64,000 bases of DNA from Alistipes sp. GTDB lineage: Bacteria > Bacteroidota > Bacteroidia > Bacteroidales > Rikenellaceae. The DNA lies in contig JAGAPT010000028.1 of the NCBI GenBank assembly GCA_017623115.1, positions 1 to 64,000 on the forward strand, written 5' to 3'. The notes under the pieces are model-generated. The model did not search any database. It was not told the DNA's origin and worked only from the letters and a program-made list of their open reading frames with translations. Made by a program: the position numbers and the translations under genes. Below, piece by piece: positions 37,941 to 46,053 of the stretch. Position 1 is the first letter of the stretch; every line of letters begins with the position of its first letter.

Positions 37941-38777
37941 ATGAAACAGATGTGGTTGTGGAGCCTTGTGCTGCTGTTGGCGTTGCCACTCGGCGCAGAG
38001 GCCAAAAAGAAGCAGGAGGAGCCTGCGCAGTTGGTCATCGAGAATCCGTGGTATGGCAAGCGTGTTGCCCTGCTCGGAGATTCGATTACCGACAAGCGAC
38101 AAACCAAGGAGCAGCAGGTCTATTGGCAGTATGTGGCCGAATGGCTGGGCTTTACCCCTTATGTCTATGCTATCAGCGGACAGCAATGGCATCATATCAT
38201 CCCGCAGGCCGAGAAGCTCATGGCGAACGAGGGACAAGAGGTCGATGCGATTCTGATTTTCATGGGTACGAACGATTATGGTAACGACACCCCGCTCGGT
38301 GAGTGGTATACGACGCAGGTCGAAAAGGTGAAGCTATTCGATGATGGACGCTCGGAGCGTCGTTGGACCCGCCGTTTGGTGATGGATAATTCGACGACAC
38401 GAGGCCGAATTAATAAGGCGTTGGATTTCTTGAAACGCAATTACCCCACCAAACAGCTTATCCTGCTCACGCCGATTCATCGTGGTATCTATATGCGTGC
38501 CAATGGCGAGGTGATGCCGGGCGAGGAGTGTGCGAATCGCGTGGGACACTTCCACTCGGAGTATGTCGACGCCATCCGCGAGGCCGGGCAAGTTTGGGGC
38601 GTTCCGGTAATTGACTTTGCAGCAGTCAGCGGGTTGATGCCTACAGTGGAGGAGCATGGCCGTTACTTCCGCTTGGGCGAGCGTCGTGATCGCCTGCATC
38701 CCAACTCGGAGGGACAGCGTCGCATGGCTCTGGCACTGATGTATCAGTTGCTGGCCTATCCGCCGACGTTTGAGTAG
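37941..38777 (+). CDS. secreted SGNH/GDSL-family hydrolase
   Basis: The 278-residue product has a signal peptide (MKQMWLWSLVLLLALPLGAEA). SGNH blocks are visible: GDSIT with Ser48, the SGQQ Gly block, GTNDYG with Asn, and DRLHPNSEGQ with Asp and His. These enzymes hydrolyse acetyl or acyl esters, often on polysaccharides or lipids. It lies 21 nt after proS, likely co-transcribed, though a functional link is not obvious. A perfect 38-bp palindromic terminator follows. Confidence 0.85.
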   Translation: MKQMWLWSLVLLLALPLGAEAKKKQEEPAQLVIENPWYGKRVALLGDSITDKRQTKEQQVYWQYVAEWLGFTPYVYAISGQQWHHIIPQAEKLMANEGQEVDAILIFMGTNDYGNDTPLGEWYTTQVEKVKLFDDGRSERRWTRRLVMDNSTTRGRINKALDFLKRNYPTKQLILLTPIHRGIYMRANGEVMPGEECANRVGHFHSEYVDAIREAGQVWGVPVIDFAAVSGLMPTVEEHGRYFRLGERRDRLHPNSEGQRRMALALMYQLLAYPPTFE

Positions 38778-38836
38778 AGGGGCGTTTTTCGCATTTCGCA
38801 AGCCTTAAATCCCGCTTGTTATACCTCTTCAAGCGA

Positions 38837-38878
38837 AAAGGGTGTGTTCTACAAATTTGTAGAACACACCCTTTCTTT
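38837..38878. terminator. 38-bp perfect palindrome, terminator
   Basis: AAAGGGTGTGTTCTACAAA is followed by its exact complement (38837-38874) and then CTTTTG. It ends the proS-SGNH transcript. Confidence 0.8.
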
Positions 38879-39183
38879 TGTCGGCATTCATTCTCGGAGT
38901 ATCATTGTTCGTTTTCGGAATGAGCTGCCTTTGCTGATTCGGAGATAAAATGGGCCTAAAATGAACGCCTCGGCACGATTTTTGTCCTTTTTCGGCTCGA
39001 AATGGGTCGGTTGGATAGCGACTTGGTTCGAAGCAAAAATTTGGAGGTTTGGAATTTAATGGTTATCTTGCAATCGGAAACAACACAATAGGTGTTGTTC
39101 GGAACCGATTTATTAACTGCTATTGCACTAAAAACGAATTGCCTATCGACGAATTTCTGCTCTTTTAACCAATACTGAAGAGT
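38879..39183 (+). promoter_or_regulatory. gene-free leader/control region of the ECF sigma gene with nested hairpin
   Basis: No gene is seen. A nested stem is present at 39072-39110: outer arms AATCGG / CCGATT, inner arms AACAACAC / GTGTTGTT, loop AATAG. TATCTTGC just upstream resembles a degenerate -7 box. The element could be an operator or a leader RNA structure. Confidence 0.45.
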
Positions 39184-39768
39184 ATGAATACACAAGTGTT
39201 GAGTGACCGTGTTTTGTTGGGTCACTATCTTGCAGGTGATTCGAGTGCCATATCGCAGCTCATCGAGCGTCACAGCCGTCGTGTGCGGGACTATATCCGC
39301 ATGATGGTGAAGGATCGTGACCTCGCAGAGGATATCTTCCAGGAGACATTTATTAAGGTAGTCCGTGTGATTGACGAAGGTCGCTATGTTGATAGCGGCA
39401 AGTTCCTTTCGTGGGTGTTGCGCATTGCACACAATCAGGTCATCGACCACTTCCGCTCGCAGAAGCAGGATAAGTCCGTTTCGGAGAGTGATGCGGGGTA
39501 CGATGTGTTGGGCACGTTGCGCTTTGCGGAGCCGACGGTCGAGGATCGTATCGTGGGCGAGCAGATTGCCGAGGAGGTGCGGGGACTGGTCGACCTGCTT
39601 CCCGAGGAACAGCGTGAGGTGGTGCGGATGCGCTACTATGCCAACTTGAGTTTCAAGGAGATTGCCGAGCAGACGGGTGTGAGCATCAACACCGCTTTGG
39701 GACGCATGCGCTATGCGCTGATTAACCTGCGTCGGTTGATAAAAGAAAAAAAGATGGTATTAAGTTAG
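39184..39768 (+). CDS. ECF-type RNA polymerase sigma factor
   Basis: The 194-residue protein has sigma region 2 (about 20-90: ERHSRRVRDYIRMMVKDRDLAEDIFQETFIKV then SWVLRIAHNQVIDHFR) and region 4 (about 130-190: LLPEEQREVVRMRYYANLSFKEIAEQTGVSINTALGRMRYAL), with no region 1 or 3. No FecR-like or other transmembrane anti-sigma gene follows. Instead a 47-codon acidic ORF lies 68 nt downstream. The target promoters are unknown. The absence of SusC/SusD nearby argues against the usual PUL-linked ECF/FecR type. Confidence 0.93.
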   Translation: MNTQVLSDRVLLGHYLAGDSSAISQLIERHSRRVRDYIRMMVKDRDLAEDIFQETFIKVVRVIDEGRYVDSGKFLSWVLRIAHNQVIDHFRSQKQDKSVSESDAGYDVLGTLRFAEPTVEDRIVGEQIAEEVRGLVDLLPEEQREVVRMRYYANLSFKEIAEQTGVSINTALGRMRYALINLRRLIKEKKMVLS

Positions 39769-39771
39769 TCG

Positions 39772-39788
39772 TTGGCACAATATCTGCA
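39772..39788 (+). promoter_or_regulatory. sigma-54-like -24/-12 motif
   Basis: TTGGCAC, six bases, then TGCA. GG and GC are separated by exactly 10 nt, as in the consensus TGGCAC-N5-TTGCA. It lies in the gap between the sigma gene stop and the 47-codon ORF, 48 nt before that ATG. Confidence 0.4.
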
Positions 39789-39836
39789 GCGGTTGGTGCG
39801 TTATAGGGGTAAAGAACTTCAAAATACCGATTGCCT

Positions 39837-39980
39837 ATGGAGGATACAGACCACGACAAATTACATGATGCCATCTCCGAGGACGAGGAATTGTTGATGA
39901 ACGAGGTTATACAAGGTGAGTCGGATCTCTACTATCTGCATCACTACCTCAGCGAGTTGCTTCGCCCGGGAGATATTTAG
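39837..39980 (+). CDS. small acidic protein downstream of ECF sigma factor (47 residues)
   Basis: The ORF reads MEDTDHDKLHDAISEDEELL, then MNEVIQGESDLYYLHHYLSE, then LLRPGDI. It is strongly acidic (many Asp/Glu) and predicted helical, with codon choice (GAG, CTC, ATC) like its neighbours. It lies 68 nt after the sigma gene, behind the sigma-54-like motif, and is followed by a hairpin (40001-40026). The family is unknown to me. By position it could be a soluble regulator of the sigma factor. It could also be a spurious ORF. Confidence 0.5.
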   Translation: MEDTDHDKLHDAISEDEELLMNEVIQGESDLYYLHHYLSELLRPGDI

Positions 39981-40000
39981 AGGGTTAATTTTTGATGGAA

Positions 40001-40026
40001 GGGGAGTGGCCATGCGGTCACTCCCC
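40001..40026 (+). terminator. hairpin after the small ORF
   Basis: GGGGAGTGGCC / GGTCACTCCCC (one G-U) with an ATGC loop. There is no long T-run, so its role as a terminator is uncertain. Confidence 0.5.
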
Positions 40027-40053
40027 TGACTTTGCTACTCCGCCACAAACGAA

Positions 40054-40094
40054 AAAAAAAGTGTGTCCAACGAAAGGTCGGACACACTTTTTTT
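40054..40094. terminator. bidirectional hairpin terminator
   Basis: AAAAAAAGTGTGTCC / GGACACACTTTTTTT around an 11-nt loop, between the convergent sigma/small ORF and the oxoamine synthase gene. Confidence 0.88.
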
Positions 40095-40111
40095 GTATAG
40101 GTAGTACCTGT

Positions 40112-41383
40112 TTAGCGCACTTTGAAACCCTCGTCGGCACGCATCGGGATGGGCATCGAGGCGTAAACACCCTGCTCCAACTTCTCGCGAACGGCCTTGA
40201 AGGCGTTGATCGTGTACTCCACATCCTCCAGCGTGTGAGCAGCCGTCGGGATGATGCGCAGAATGATTTCGCCCTTCGGGATAACGGGGTAGATAACCAT
40301 CGAGCAGAATACGTTGTGGTTCTCGCGCAGGTCAACAACGAGGTTCGTAGCCTCCTGTACACCGCCCTTCAAGAATACGGGGGTCACCGGCGAGTTCGTC
40401 ACACCAATGTTGAAGCCATTCTCCACGAGTTGCGACTGCATGGCACGAACGATGGTCCAGAGGTTCTCCTGGAACTCGGGGTGCTCACGAATGAGCTCGA
40501 TACGCTTCAGGGCACCGATTACCATCGGCATCGGCAACGACTTGGCGTAGAGCTGCGAACGCATGTTGTAGCGCAGCAGGTTCACCAACCAGCGGTGCGA
40601 AGCAACGAAGGCACCGATACCGGCCATCGACTTGGCGAAGGTGTTGAAGAGCACATCGACACCCTCTGTTACGCCGAAGTGGGCAGCCGTACCACGACCC
40701 TTCGGGCCCATCGTACCGAAACCGTGTGCGTCGTCAACGAGCAGGCGGAACTGGAACTCCTTCTTCAGAGCGACAATCTCATCGAGTTTACCCAGGTCAC
40801 CCTTCATGCCGAATACACCCTCCGTGATCACCAGCACACCACCGTTCTGCTCCTCGGCCAAATCCGTGGCGTGGCGCAGCTGCAGGCGCAACGAATCCAT
40901 GTCGTTGTGGCCGAACACGAAACGCTTACCCTTGTGCATGCGCAGACCGTCGATGATGCAGGCGTGGGCCTCGGCATCGTAGACGACAACGTCGCGCGGT
41001 GTGAGGAGGCAGTCGATAATCGAGAGCATACCCTGATAACCGAAGTTCAGCAGGAAGGCATCCTCCTTACCGACAAACTCGGCCAACTCGCGCTCCAGCT
41101 GCTCGTGATAGATGGTCTGACCACTCATCATGCGGGCACCCATCGGGGCTGCCATACCAAATTTAGCGGCACCCTCGGCATCAGCCTTGCGCACCTCGGG
41201 GTGGTTCGCCAGACCCAGATAGTTGTTCAGACTCCAGTTGAGCATCTCCTTGCCGCGGAATTTCATGCGGGGACCAATCTCACCCTCCAACTTCGGGAAG
41301 GCATAGTAACCGTGTGCATAGCCCATGTACTGGCCAATCGGGCCACCGGCATTTTTCTCCAGGCGTTCAAAAATATCTACCAT
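40112..41383 (-). CDS. alpha-oxoamine synthase (PLP), candidate serine palmitoyltransferase or cysteate acyltransferase of sulfonolipid synthesis
   Basis: Fold-type I PLP enzyme that condenses an amino acid with an acyl thioester, 423 residues. Active-site residues seen: His140 (ring stacking), Asp217 and His220 in VDDAHGFG, and the PLP lysine Lys251 in NTFAKSMAGIGAFVAS. The N-terminus (MGYAHGYYAFPKLEGEIGPR, then MKFRGKEMLNWSLNNYLGLANHPEVR) is the Bacteroidota lipid-type subgroup rather than KBL or BioF. The NTFAKSMA active-site loop differs from the GTFSKSLA I recall in Bacteroides serine palmitoyltransferase. Alistipes makes sulfonolipids through a related cysteate acyltransferase, so either role is possible. 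The leader carries a strong hairpin. Confidence 0.75.
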   Translation of the reverse strand: MVDIFERLEKNAGGPIGQYMGYAHGYYAFPKLEGEIGPRMKFRGKEMLNWSLNNYLGLANHPEVRKADAEGAAKFGMAAPMGARMMSGQTIYHEQLERELAEFVGKEDAFLLNFGYQGMLSIIDCLLTPRDVVVYDAEAHACIIDGLRMHKGKRFVFGHNDMDSLRLQLRHATDLAEEQNGGVLVITEGVFGMKGDLGKLDEIVALKKEFQFRLLVDDAHGFGTMGPKGRGTAAHFGVTEGVDVLFNTFAKSMAGIGAFVASHRWLVNLLRYNMRSQLYAKSLPMPMVIGALKRIELIREHPEFQENLWTIVRAMQSQLVENGFNIGVTNSPVTPVFLKGGVQEATNLVVDLRENHNVFCSMVIYPVIPKGEIILRIIPTAAHTLEDVEYTINAFKAVREKLEQGVYASMPIPMRADEGFKVR

Positions 41384-41429
41384 AGTGTGTTGTATTTAAG
41401 TTTTTTAAGTCTCTTCGTTGCTGTTGGGT

Positions 41430-41453
41430 TGTGCCTATATCGTATAGGCCACA
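41430..41453 (-). promoter_or_regulatory. 5'-leader hairpin of the oxoamine synthase gene
   Basis: On the + strand TGTGCCTATA, loop TCG, TATAGGCCACA. This is a 10-bp stem with one bulged base, inside the leader between the -7 box and the ATG at 41383, about 50 nt from the start codon. It has no T-run, so it is a candidate regulatory or mRNA-stability element. Confidence 0.5.
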
Positions 41454-41463
41454 ATAAATCAAC

Positions 41464-41471
41464 CAAAAATA
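41464..41471 (-). promoter_or_regulatory. -7 box of the oxoamine synthase gene
   Basis: The minus strand reads TATTTTTG, matching TAnnTTTG, giving a leader of about 75 nt. Confidence 0.6.
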
Positions 41472-41506
41472 CACCTTTTTTGGCCGATGGAGATACGTAT
41501 TTATAC

Positions 41507-42424
41507 TTATTTCGTGGTTGCTGGCGGACGCTGCGCGGTTTTCGTAAAGAGCCCGCGAGCAATGTGATGACGCATGCGTAGCAGGCGCAGTCCCTTTGCG
41601 GGTGGCATGGTAAAGAGGAGCAGGAGTGTAGCCCCCCATTTCCCAATCTCTGATAGCAGGGCTCTTCCGACACCACCGCGTAGTTCGGCACGCCGTCGCT
41701 GGCTGATGCCGATGTTGAAGGCTAAACGGCAGAGATATTCATCGGTGCATTTCTCGGGCGGAATGATGTGCCACATCACGGCATCGGGCAGGTACCACAA
41801 GGTGTGTCCGGCCTCACGCATGCGTTGCAGAAAGTCATTCTCCTCGCCTCCGAGAAGCCGGCCTCCCGTGCGTCCCAGTTGGGTTGCAAACCCCACCTGC
41901 AAGGCAATAGAACGCCTGAATCCCATGTTCCCTCCTCCGGGCAGTGCACCCTTCGGGAAGGGGCGTATCTGCTCGCCATAGTCCATTGGATTGGCAATCG
42001 GCCGTTCAGTCCAGCGGGACATCCAGTGTGGTCGCTCCTGCTCATATTCGGCGATGATGCGACCGCCGGCAACCACCGCATCCGGGTGCTCGTCGAAGAA
42101 GCGGAGGTAGGCCTCGATGAATCCTTCGTTGATGCGCTCATCATCGTCGATGGAGCAGATAAGTTCCGTCGTAGCCTCCTGCAATGCGCGGTTACGTGCA
42201 TGAGCCACCCCCTGTTGCTCTTCGCGTACCAAGCGGATGTGGAGCGTGGGGTGTTCGGCGGCAAACAGCGTAACAGCCTCGGCAGTATGGTCGGTCGAGG
42301 CGTTATCAATAATCAGACACTCCCACAAAGCGGGGTCGAGCGTCTGTCGAGCCACCGATTCGAGAGCCCGCATGAGCGAGGCTGCGCGGTTGTAGGTCGG
42401 TATGACGAGGGTAATGCGATACAT
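41507..42424 (-). CDS. family 2 glycosyltransferase
   Basis: The 305-residue GT-A enzyme begins RITLVIPTYNRAASLMRALESV, then CLIIDNASTD and the metal-binding CSIDDDERI. GGEENDFLQRM provides the catalytic-base region. It transfers a sugar from a nucleotide donor to a glycan, lipid or protein acceptor; donor and acceptor are unknown. A hydrophobic segment near 265-285 (WGATLLLLFTMPPA) may dock it to the membrane. I start at MYRITL (42424). The -7 box ends 6 nt before the ATG, so the mRNA should be nearly leaderless, as for queG. The lipid synthase gene lies downstream but has its own promoter. Confidence 0.85.
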   Translation of the reverse strand: MYRITLVIPTYNRAASLMRALESVARQTLDPALWECLIIDNASTDHTAEAVTLFAAEHPTLHIRLVREEQQGVAHARNRALQEATTELICSIDDDERINEGFIEAYLRFFDEHPDAVVAGGRIIAEYEQERPHWMSRWTERPIANPMDYGEQIRPFPKGALPGGGNMGFRRSIALQVGFATQLGRTGGRLLGGEENDFLQRMREAGHTLWYLPDAVMWHIIPPEKCTDEYLCRLAFNIGISQRRRAELRGGVGRALLSEIGKWGATLLLLFTMPPAKGLRLLRMRHHIARGLFTKTAQRPPATTK

Positions 42425-42430
42425 CAAATG

Positions 42431-42438
42431 CAAATGTA
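42431..42438 (-). promoter_or_regulatory. -7 box of the glycosyltransferase gene, nearly abutting the start codon
   Basis: The minus strand reads TACATTTG. Six bases separate its last G from the ATG, the same spacing as at queG. Confidence 0.55.
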
Positions 42439-42464
42439 CGAAATAAAACCCGAATACCGAATCC

Positions 42465-45400
42465 TTAATTGCGGAAATTCTCGATGCGGTGGAAGGTCAT
42501 CATGTTGGCATCGTGCTGGCGAATCGGCAGACCGCGCTCCTCGGGTGAGGCGGTGCGGCTGACGAGGATGATGTCCTCCCCATCGAATTGCCAGTCGATG
42601 TATTGGTAGCCATGGAAGAAGGGATCTTCATGGTAGATGATGTTGTCCCGTTCGAGTTGCCAGTTGCGCAGGTCAGCCGATGAATAGAGGGCCACGCGGT
42701 TACGCATCATGTCAAAGTAGATACCCGATGAGGAGTAGAACCCACCTTCGTGATTGTATCCGGCTTTATCGGCCGGATTGGTAATCGTCCAATAGCGACC
42801 CGTGGTCTCATCGTAACGTACTGTGAACTTCTTGTCGCCTCCGGGCAGGTTGATGAAGTCCGATTGGGCGATTTTCAGTTGATAGGTATCGCCGACCTTC
42901 TCGACACGAGCCAGACAGGCTGATTGGCTGGCCGTGCGGCATGAGGCGCGTAGCAGATTGTAGAGTTTTCCGTCGGGGCCGACAATCACATTGCCTTCGA
43001 TGAGGCGCAGAATGACATGCCCGTTATGGAAATAGCGCAGGAGTTTGGTGAAGTAGACCAGATTCGAGCGAGTCCAATTGTTCGGATTGAGTAGGTCGCT
43101 ATCTACCGGTGCCGAGATGACAAACGGGAAGATGAGGTCTTTGTCGTTGTGGTCCTCCATGGCACGCCAGATGCGACCATCGTAGATGGCCATCGAGGTT
43201 GGGGCATGGTGTCCCTTGATTTTCCCGCCGTCGCCGCCACTGCCATCGCGATTACCGAGGCGGATGTATCCGCTGCCGGTTGAGGCGTTGGGCGTTGTCC
43301 AGGTTTTACCGTTATCGGTCGATTTGCAGATGACCAAATCGTAGCCGCCACTCTCAACTCCCATGATGTAGAGTGCTCCGTTATGCTCGAAAAGACGGGT
43401 GAAATTCATCGGGGTCGGTGTGCTGTAGAGCGACCACGTCTTACCTCGGTCGGTCGAGCGATAGATGCTTGTCGAGTGTGTGCTGCGGGTGTTGGTGCAG
43501 AGAGCAAGGTAGCTGCCATCATCCAGGATGTTGATGTTTACGTTCGTTATATGCTTCGAGCGGAAGAGGTTGTCGGGCGATTTGACAATCGTGACACCCG
43601 GTGTGGCAGGGGCATTTGCACGCACTTTTTTACCAAACACCAAGGGCGTGTAGGAACCACCCGAAGGAACAGAAACTGTTTCACCGGCCGTGCAGGTGCG
43701 TTGATAGATGGTATAGGTAATCGTCTTCGTTACCTTGGTCTGATCGGCTAATAGTTGGGTGGTAAAACGCTTTCCGGTCGTGCTCCATCCGTCGGGTTGT
43801 CCGTTGGTGGTGGCCAGATAGACCGTTCCGGCGGCCTTGACCGTGAATTTCGTGGGACCACGATACTCCATCAATCCTGTGGCATAGGAGTATCCCTCGC
43901 CGAGTAACGTCTCCACCCCTGCAGGAAGCAGTTGATACTCATTCTGCGGGTAGAGCTCTCCTCCGGCTGTGAAGGGGCGGATGTCGATTAAGGTGCCGTT
44001 GACCGTGATTTCGTCGACCACAGCCGCCTCGCTGAGGGTTAAGTCACCCAGCAGGATGCCGGTGCCGATATCTGCTCGGCTCATAATCGGGAGCGGGGCA
44101 TTGCTATATGCGAGGGTGATGATATCGCCTTGCGCCACCTGCTTGCCAAGGATGTAGTAGAGTTCATCATCCGAACCATAGAAACTTTCGACCTGCTTCC
44201 AACTGGTGATGTCGTCGCAAGTGGTGTGGTCGGTATAGGTGGGGTAGAGCGATGCCGGGCAGATGGCATAGGCGATGCCGGCACTTTCGGCACGAGCTGA
44301 AACGGTGGTCGAGGCGGTGTTGCCACTGACCGTATAGAGATCCATGCCGACAAAACCCGTCGGGATGGCTTTATCGCGTGTGGCGTGGATGGTAGCCCCG
44401 CTGTTTGAGGTCAGCGTGGCACCCTCCTTGAAGGTGGTCATCAACCCATCGGTGACCCGTTCAACCGTCATCTTGGCCGGAGCCCATGTGATGCTCGTCG
44501 CAACGGGGCGAATACCACGGAAGTCGATTGCGCCTGTGCCGAATAACGTCGTGCGGAGCGAGGATAGGTCAAGCGTCGAACCGCTTGTCGCCGGCTTGGA
44601 CCAGATGGCAAAATAACCCTCTTGCACCCCGTTGGAATATTTAATGGTGGTGGAGGCCGATTCCGAGGAGAGTGAGGTCTCTTGTGTCCAGCCGGCATTC
44701 CTCATTTTGGAGGCAATCGAACTGCTCGACCCTGAGGTGGCAATGAACAACTTGCCGTCGGTTAATGCTTCGATGGTTACATCGGGGCAGATGTTGTTGT
44801 GCCCGGCCATGGTTTGCCATGGCGTTGCCGCGGTATGTACAAAACGCTCCGGAATCTGGGAAAGGGTCATCGTGGTATTGCGACCATTGCTCTCCATGCG
44901 CGAAGTGATGATGGTGGCCCCGTTCATGAGATTGACACTGCCCCAATAGGGAGCTGTTGCATCATGCCCCATGATTTTAATTTTGGCCGCCTCGTTCAGC
45001 TGTTTGGTGAAATCGTCGTCGTTCAACGTAATCGAGGGACGATAGACCTTGTTCATGCAGAGGTGGATGGCACCCATCGGAATCTCGGCTACCCGACCTT
45101 CGGTGGTTACAATCTGTGCGGTAATCTCATTTTTCGCATGTTGGCCGGGGAGCACCACCAGGTAGAGTTTGATACCTTCATCGGTCGAGAGGGCAGCAGC
45201 CTCTGTAAGGGTCAATCGTACTTGCTTCGACCCATAATTCTTCAGGGTGTTTTTATCGATGTAGGGTTTCAGTAGCGAGGCTTCTTTCAGTTGACCGTTC
45301 TCCTGATACAGGGTTGGTGTGGCGTTGAGATGTCCTTGTGTACCCGACAGGTCGATCGTCGAGGTGGTGATGAGTGATACCTCTTTAATCGTGTGCGTCG

Positions 45401-45950
45401 AAGGCCCTTTGAGGGTTAGTTCAATAATCGAGCAGAGGTTCACGAAGCGCAAATGGATCGTCTCGGGCTTCTCGGCAAAGTGCTGCGGCTCGGTCTGCAT
45501 GATGACATACTTCGTGAGGTGGCTGTGGTCGTTGGCACATGGCTGCACCTGCTCATACGAGAGGGGCAACTCCCACAGGTTGGTGGCCGTGGCATTTGCG
45601 GTGGCCGGATAGTAGGCGATGTAGGTGGTTTTTGTGCCTTTCCAGACGATGTCTGAATATTTGGTCAGGGTACACTCGCCCTGCTTGCTGACCGTATAGT
45701 TGCCACGTTGCTTATCGCTCGAAGAGGGTTCGCCATAGGGGTAGGCACGGATGCTAATCTGTTCGTTGCCATCCCACACGACACCGTGTCCCTCCCCTTG
45801 GAAGAACGAGACGCGGCCCTCTTGCTGGCTTACGGTGAAGGCGATGGGCTCACCGGTGATACCCTCCGGGAGCACCTCTTCGTCGATGGACGAATGGGTA
45901 CAGGCAGCCAATAGAAACAGGGGAAGCAGGAGCAATTTGACGGTGTTCAT
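42465..45950 (-). CDS. fimbrillin-like/Asp-box beta-propeller fusion lipoprotein
   Basis: A 1161-residue surface lipoprotein (lipobox LLAAC, Cys17). Residues about 20-320 resemble the N-terminal domain of Bacteroidota fimbrillin-family proteins (EPIAFTVSQQEGRVSFFQ, WDGNEQISIRAYPYG). A Ser/Thr-rich beta-domain region (about 320-780) follows. The C-terminal 370 residues form a sialidase-like propeller with Asp boxes STDRGKTWSL and STDNGKTWTT and a terminal HEDPFFHGYQYIDWQFDGEDIILVSRTA. Catalytic Arg/Tyr/Glu residues of true sialidases were not confirmed, so glycan binding is as likely as hydrolysis. It is monocistronic with its own -7 box. Confidence 0.7.
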   Translation of the reverse strand: MNTVKLLLLPLFLLAACTHSSIDEEVLPEGITGEPIAFTVSQQEGRVSFFQGEGHGVVWDGNEQISIRAYPYGEPSSSDKQRGNYTVSKQGECTLTKYSDIVWKGTKTTYIAYYPATANATATNLWELPLSYEQVQPCANDHSHLTKYVIMQTEPQHFAEKPETIHLRFVNLCSIIELTLKGPSTHTIKEVSLITTSTIDLSGTQGHLNATPTLYQENGQLKEASLLKPYIDKNTLKNYGSKQVRLTLTEAAALSTDEGIKLYLVVLPGQHAKNEITAQIVTTEGRVAEIPMGAIHLCMNKVYRPSITLNDDDFTKQLNEAAKIKIMGHDATAPYWGSVNLMNGATIITSRMESNGRNTTMTLSQIPERFVHTAATPWQTMAGHNNICPDVTIEALTDGKLFIATSGSSSSIASKMRNAGWTQETSLSSESASTTIKYSNGVQEGYFAIWSKPATSGSTLDLSSLRTTLFGTGAIDFRGIRPVATSITWAPAKMTVERVTDGLMTTFKEGATLTSNSGATIHATRDKAIPTGFVGMDLYTVSGNTASTTVSARAESAGIAYAICPASLYPTYTDHTTCDDITSWKQVESFYGSDDELYYILGKQVAQGDIITLAYSNAPLPIMSRADIGTGILLGDLTLSEAAVVDEITVNGTLIDIRPFTAGGELYPQNEYQLLPAGVETLLGEGYSYATGLMEYRGPTKFTVKAAGTVYLATTNGQPDGWSTTGKRFTTQLLADQTKVTKTITYTIYQRTCTAGETVSVPSGGSYTPLVFGKKVRANAPATPGVTIVKSPDNLFRSKHITNVNINILDDGSYLALCTNTRSTHSTSIYRSTDRGKTWSLYSTPTPMNFTRLFEHNGALYIMGVESGGYDLVICKSTDNGKTWTTPNASTGSGYIRLGNRDGSGGDGGKIKGHHAPTSMAIYDGRIWRAMEDHNDKDLIFPFVISAPVDSDLLNPNNWTRSNLVYFTKLLRYFHNGHVILRLIEGNVIVGPDGKLYNLLRASCRTASQSACLARVEKVGDTYQLKIAQSDFINLPGGDKKFTVRYDETTGRYWTITNPADKAGYNHEGGFYSSSGIYFDMMRNRVALYSSADLRNWQLERDNIIYHEDPFFHGYQYIDWQFDGEDIILVSRTASPEERGLPIRQHDANMMTFHRIENFRN

Positions 45951-45977
45951 AATAATAGGTGTCGTATTGTTTTGTTA

Positions 45978-45985
45978 CAAAGGTA
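45978..45985 (-). promoter_or_regulatory. -7 box of the fimbrillin/propeller gene
   Basis: The minus strand reads TACCTTTG, matching TAnnTTTG, 27 nt before the ATG at 45950. Confidence 0.65.
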
Positions 45986-46053
45986 GTATATTAAAACGAT
46001 TTAACAAATGTTGGTGCAAAAAAATGGTCAACAACTTCTTTTCTTCCACCTGC

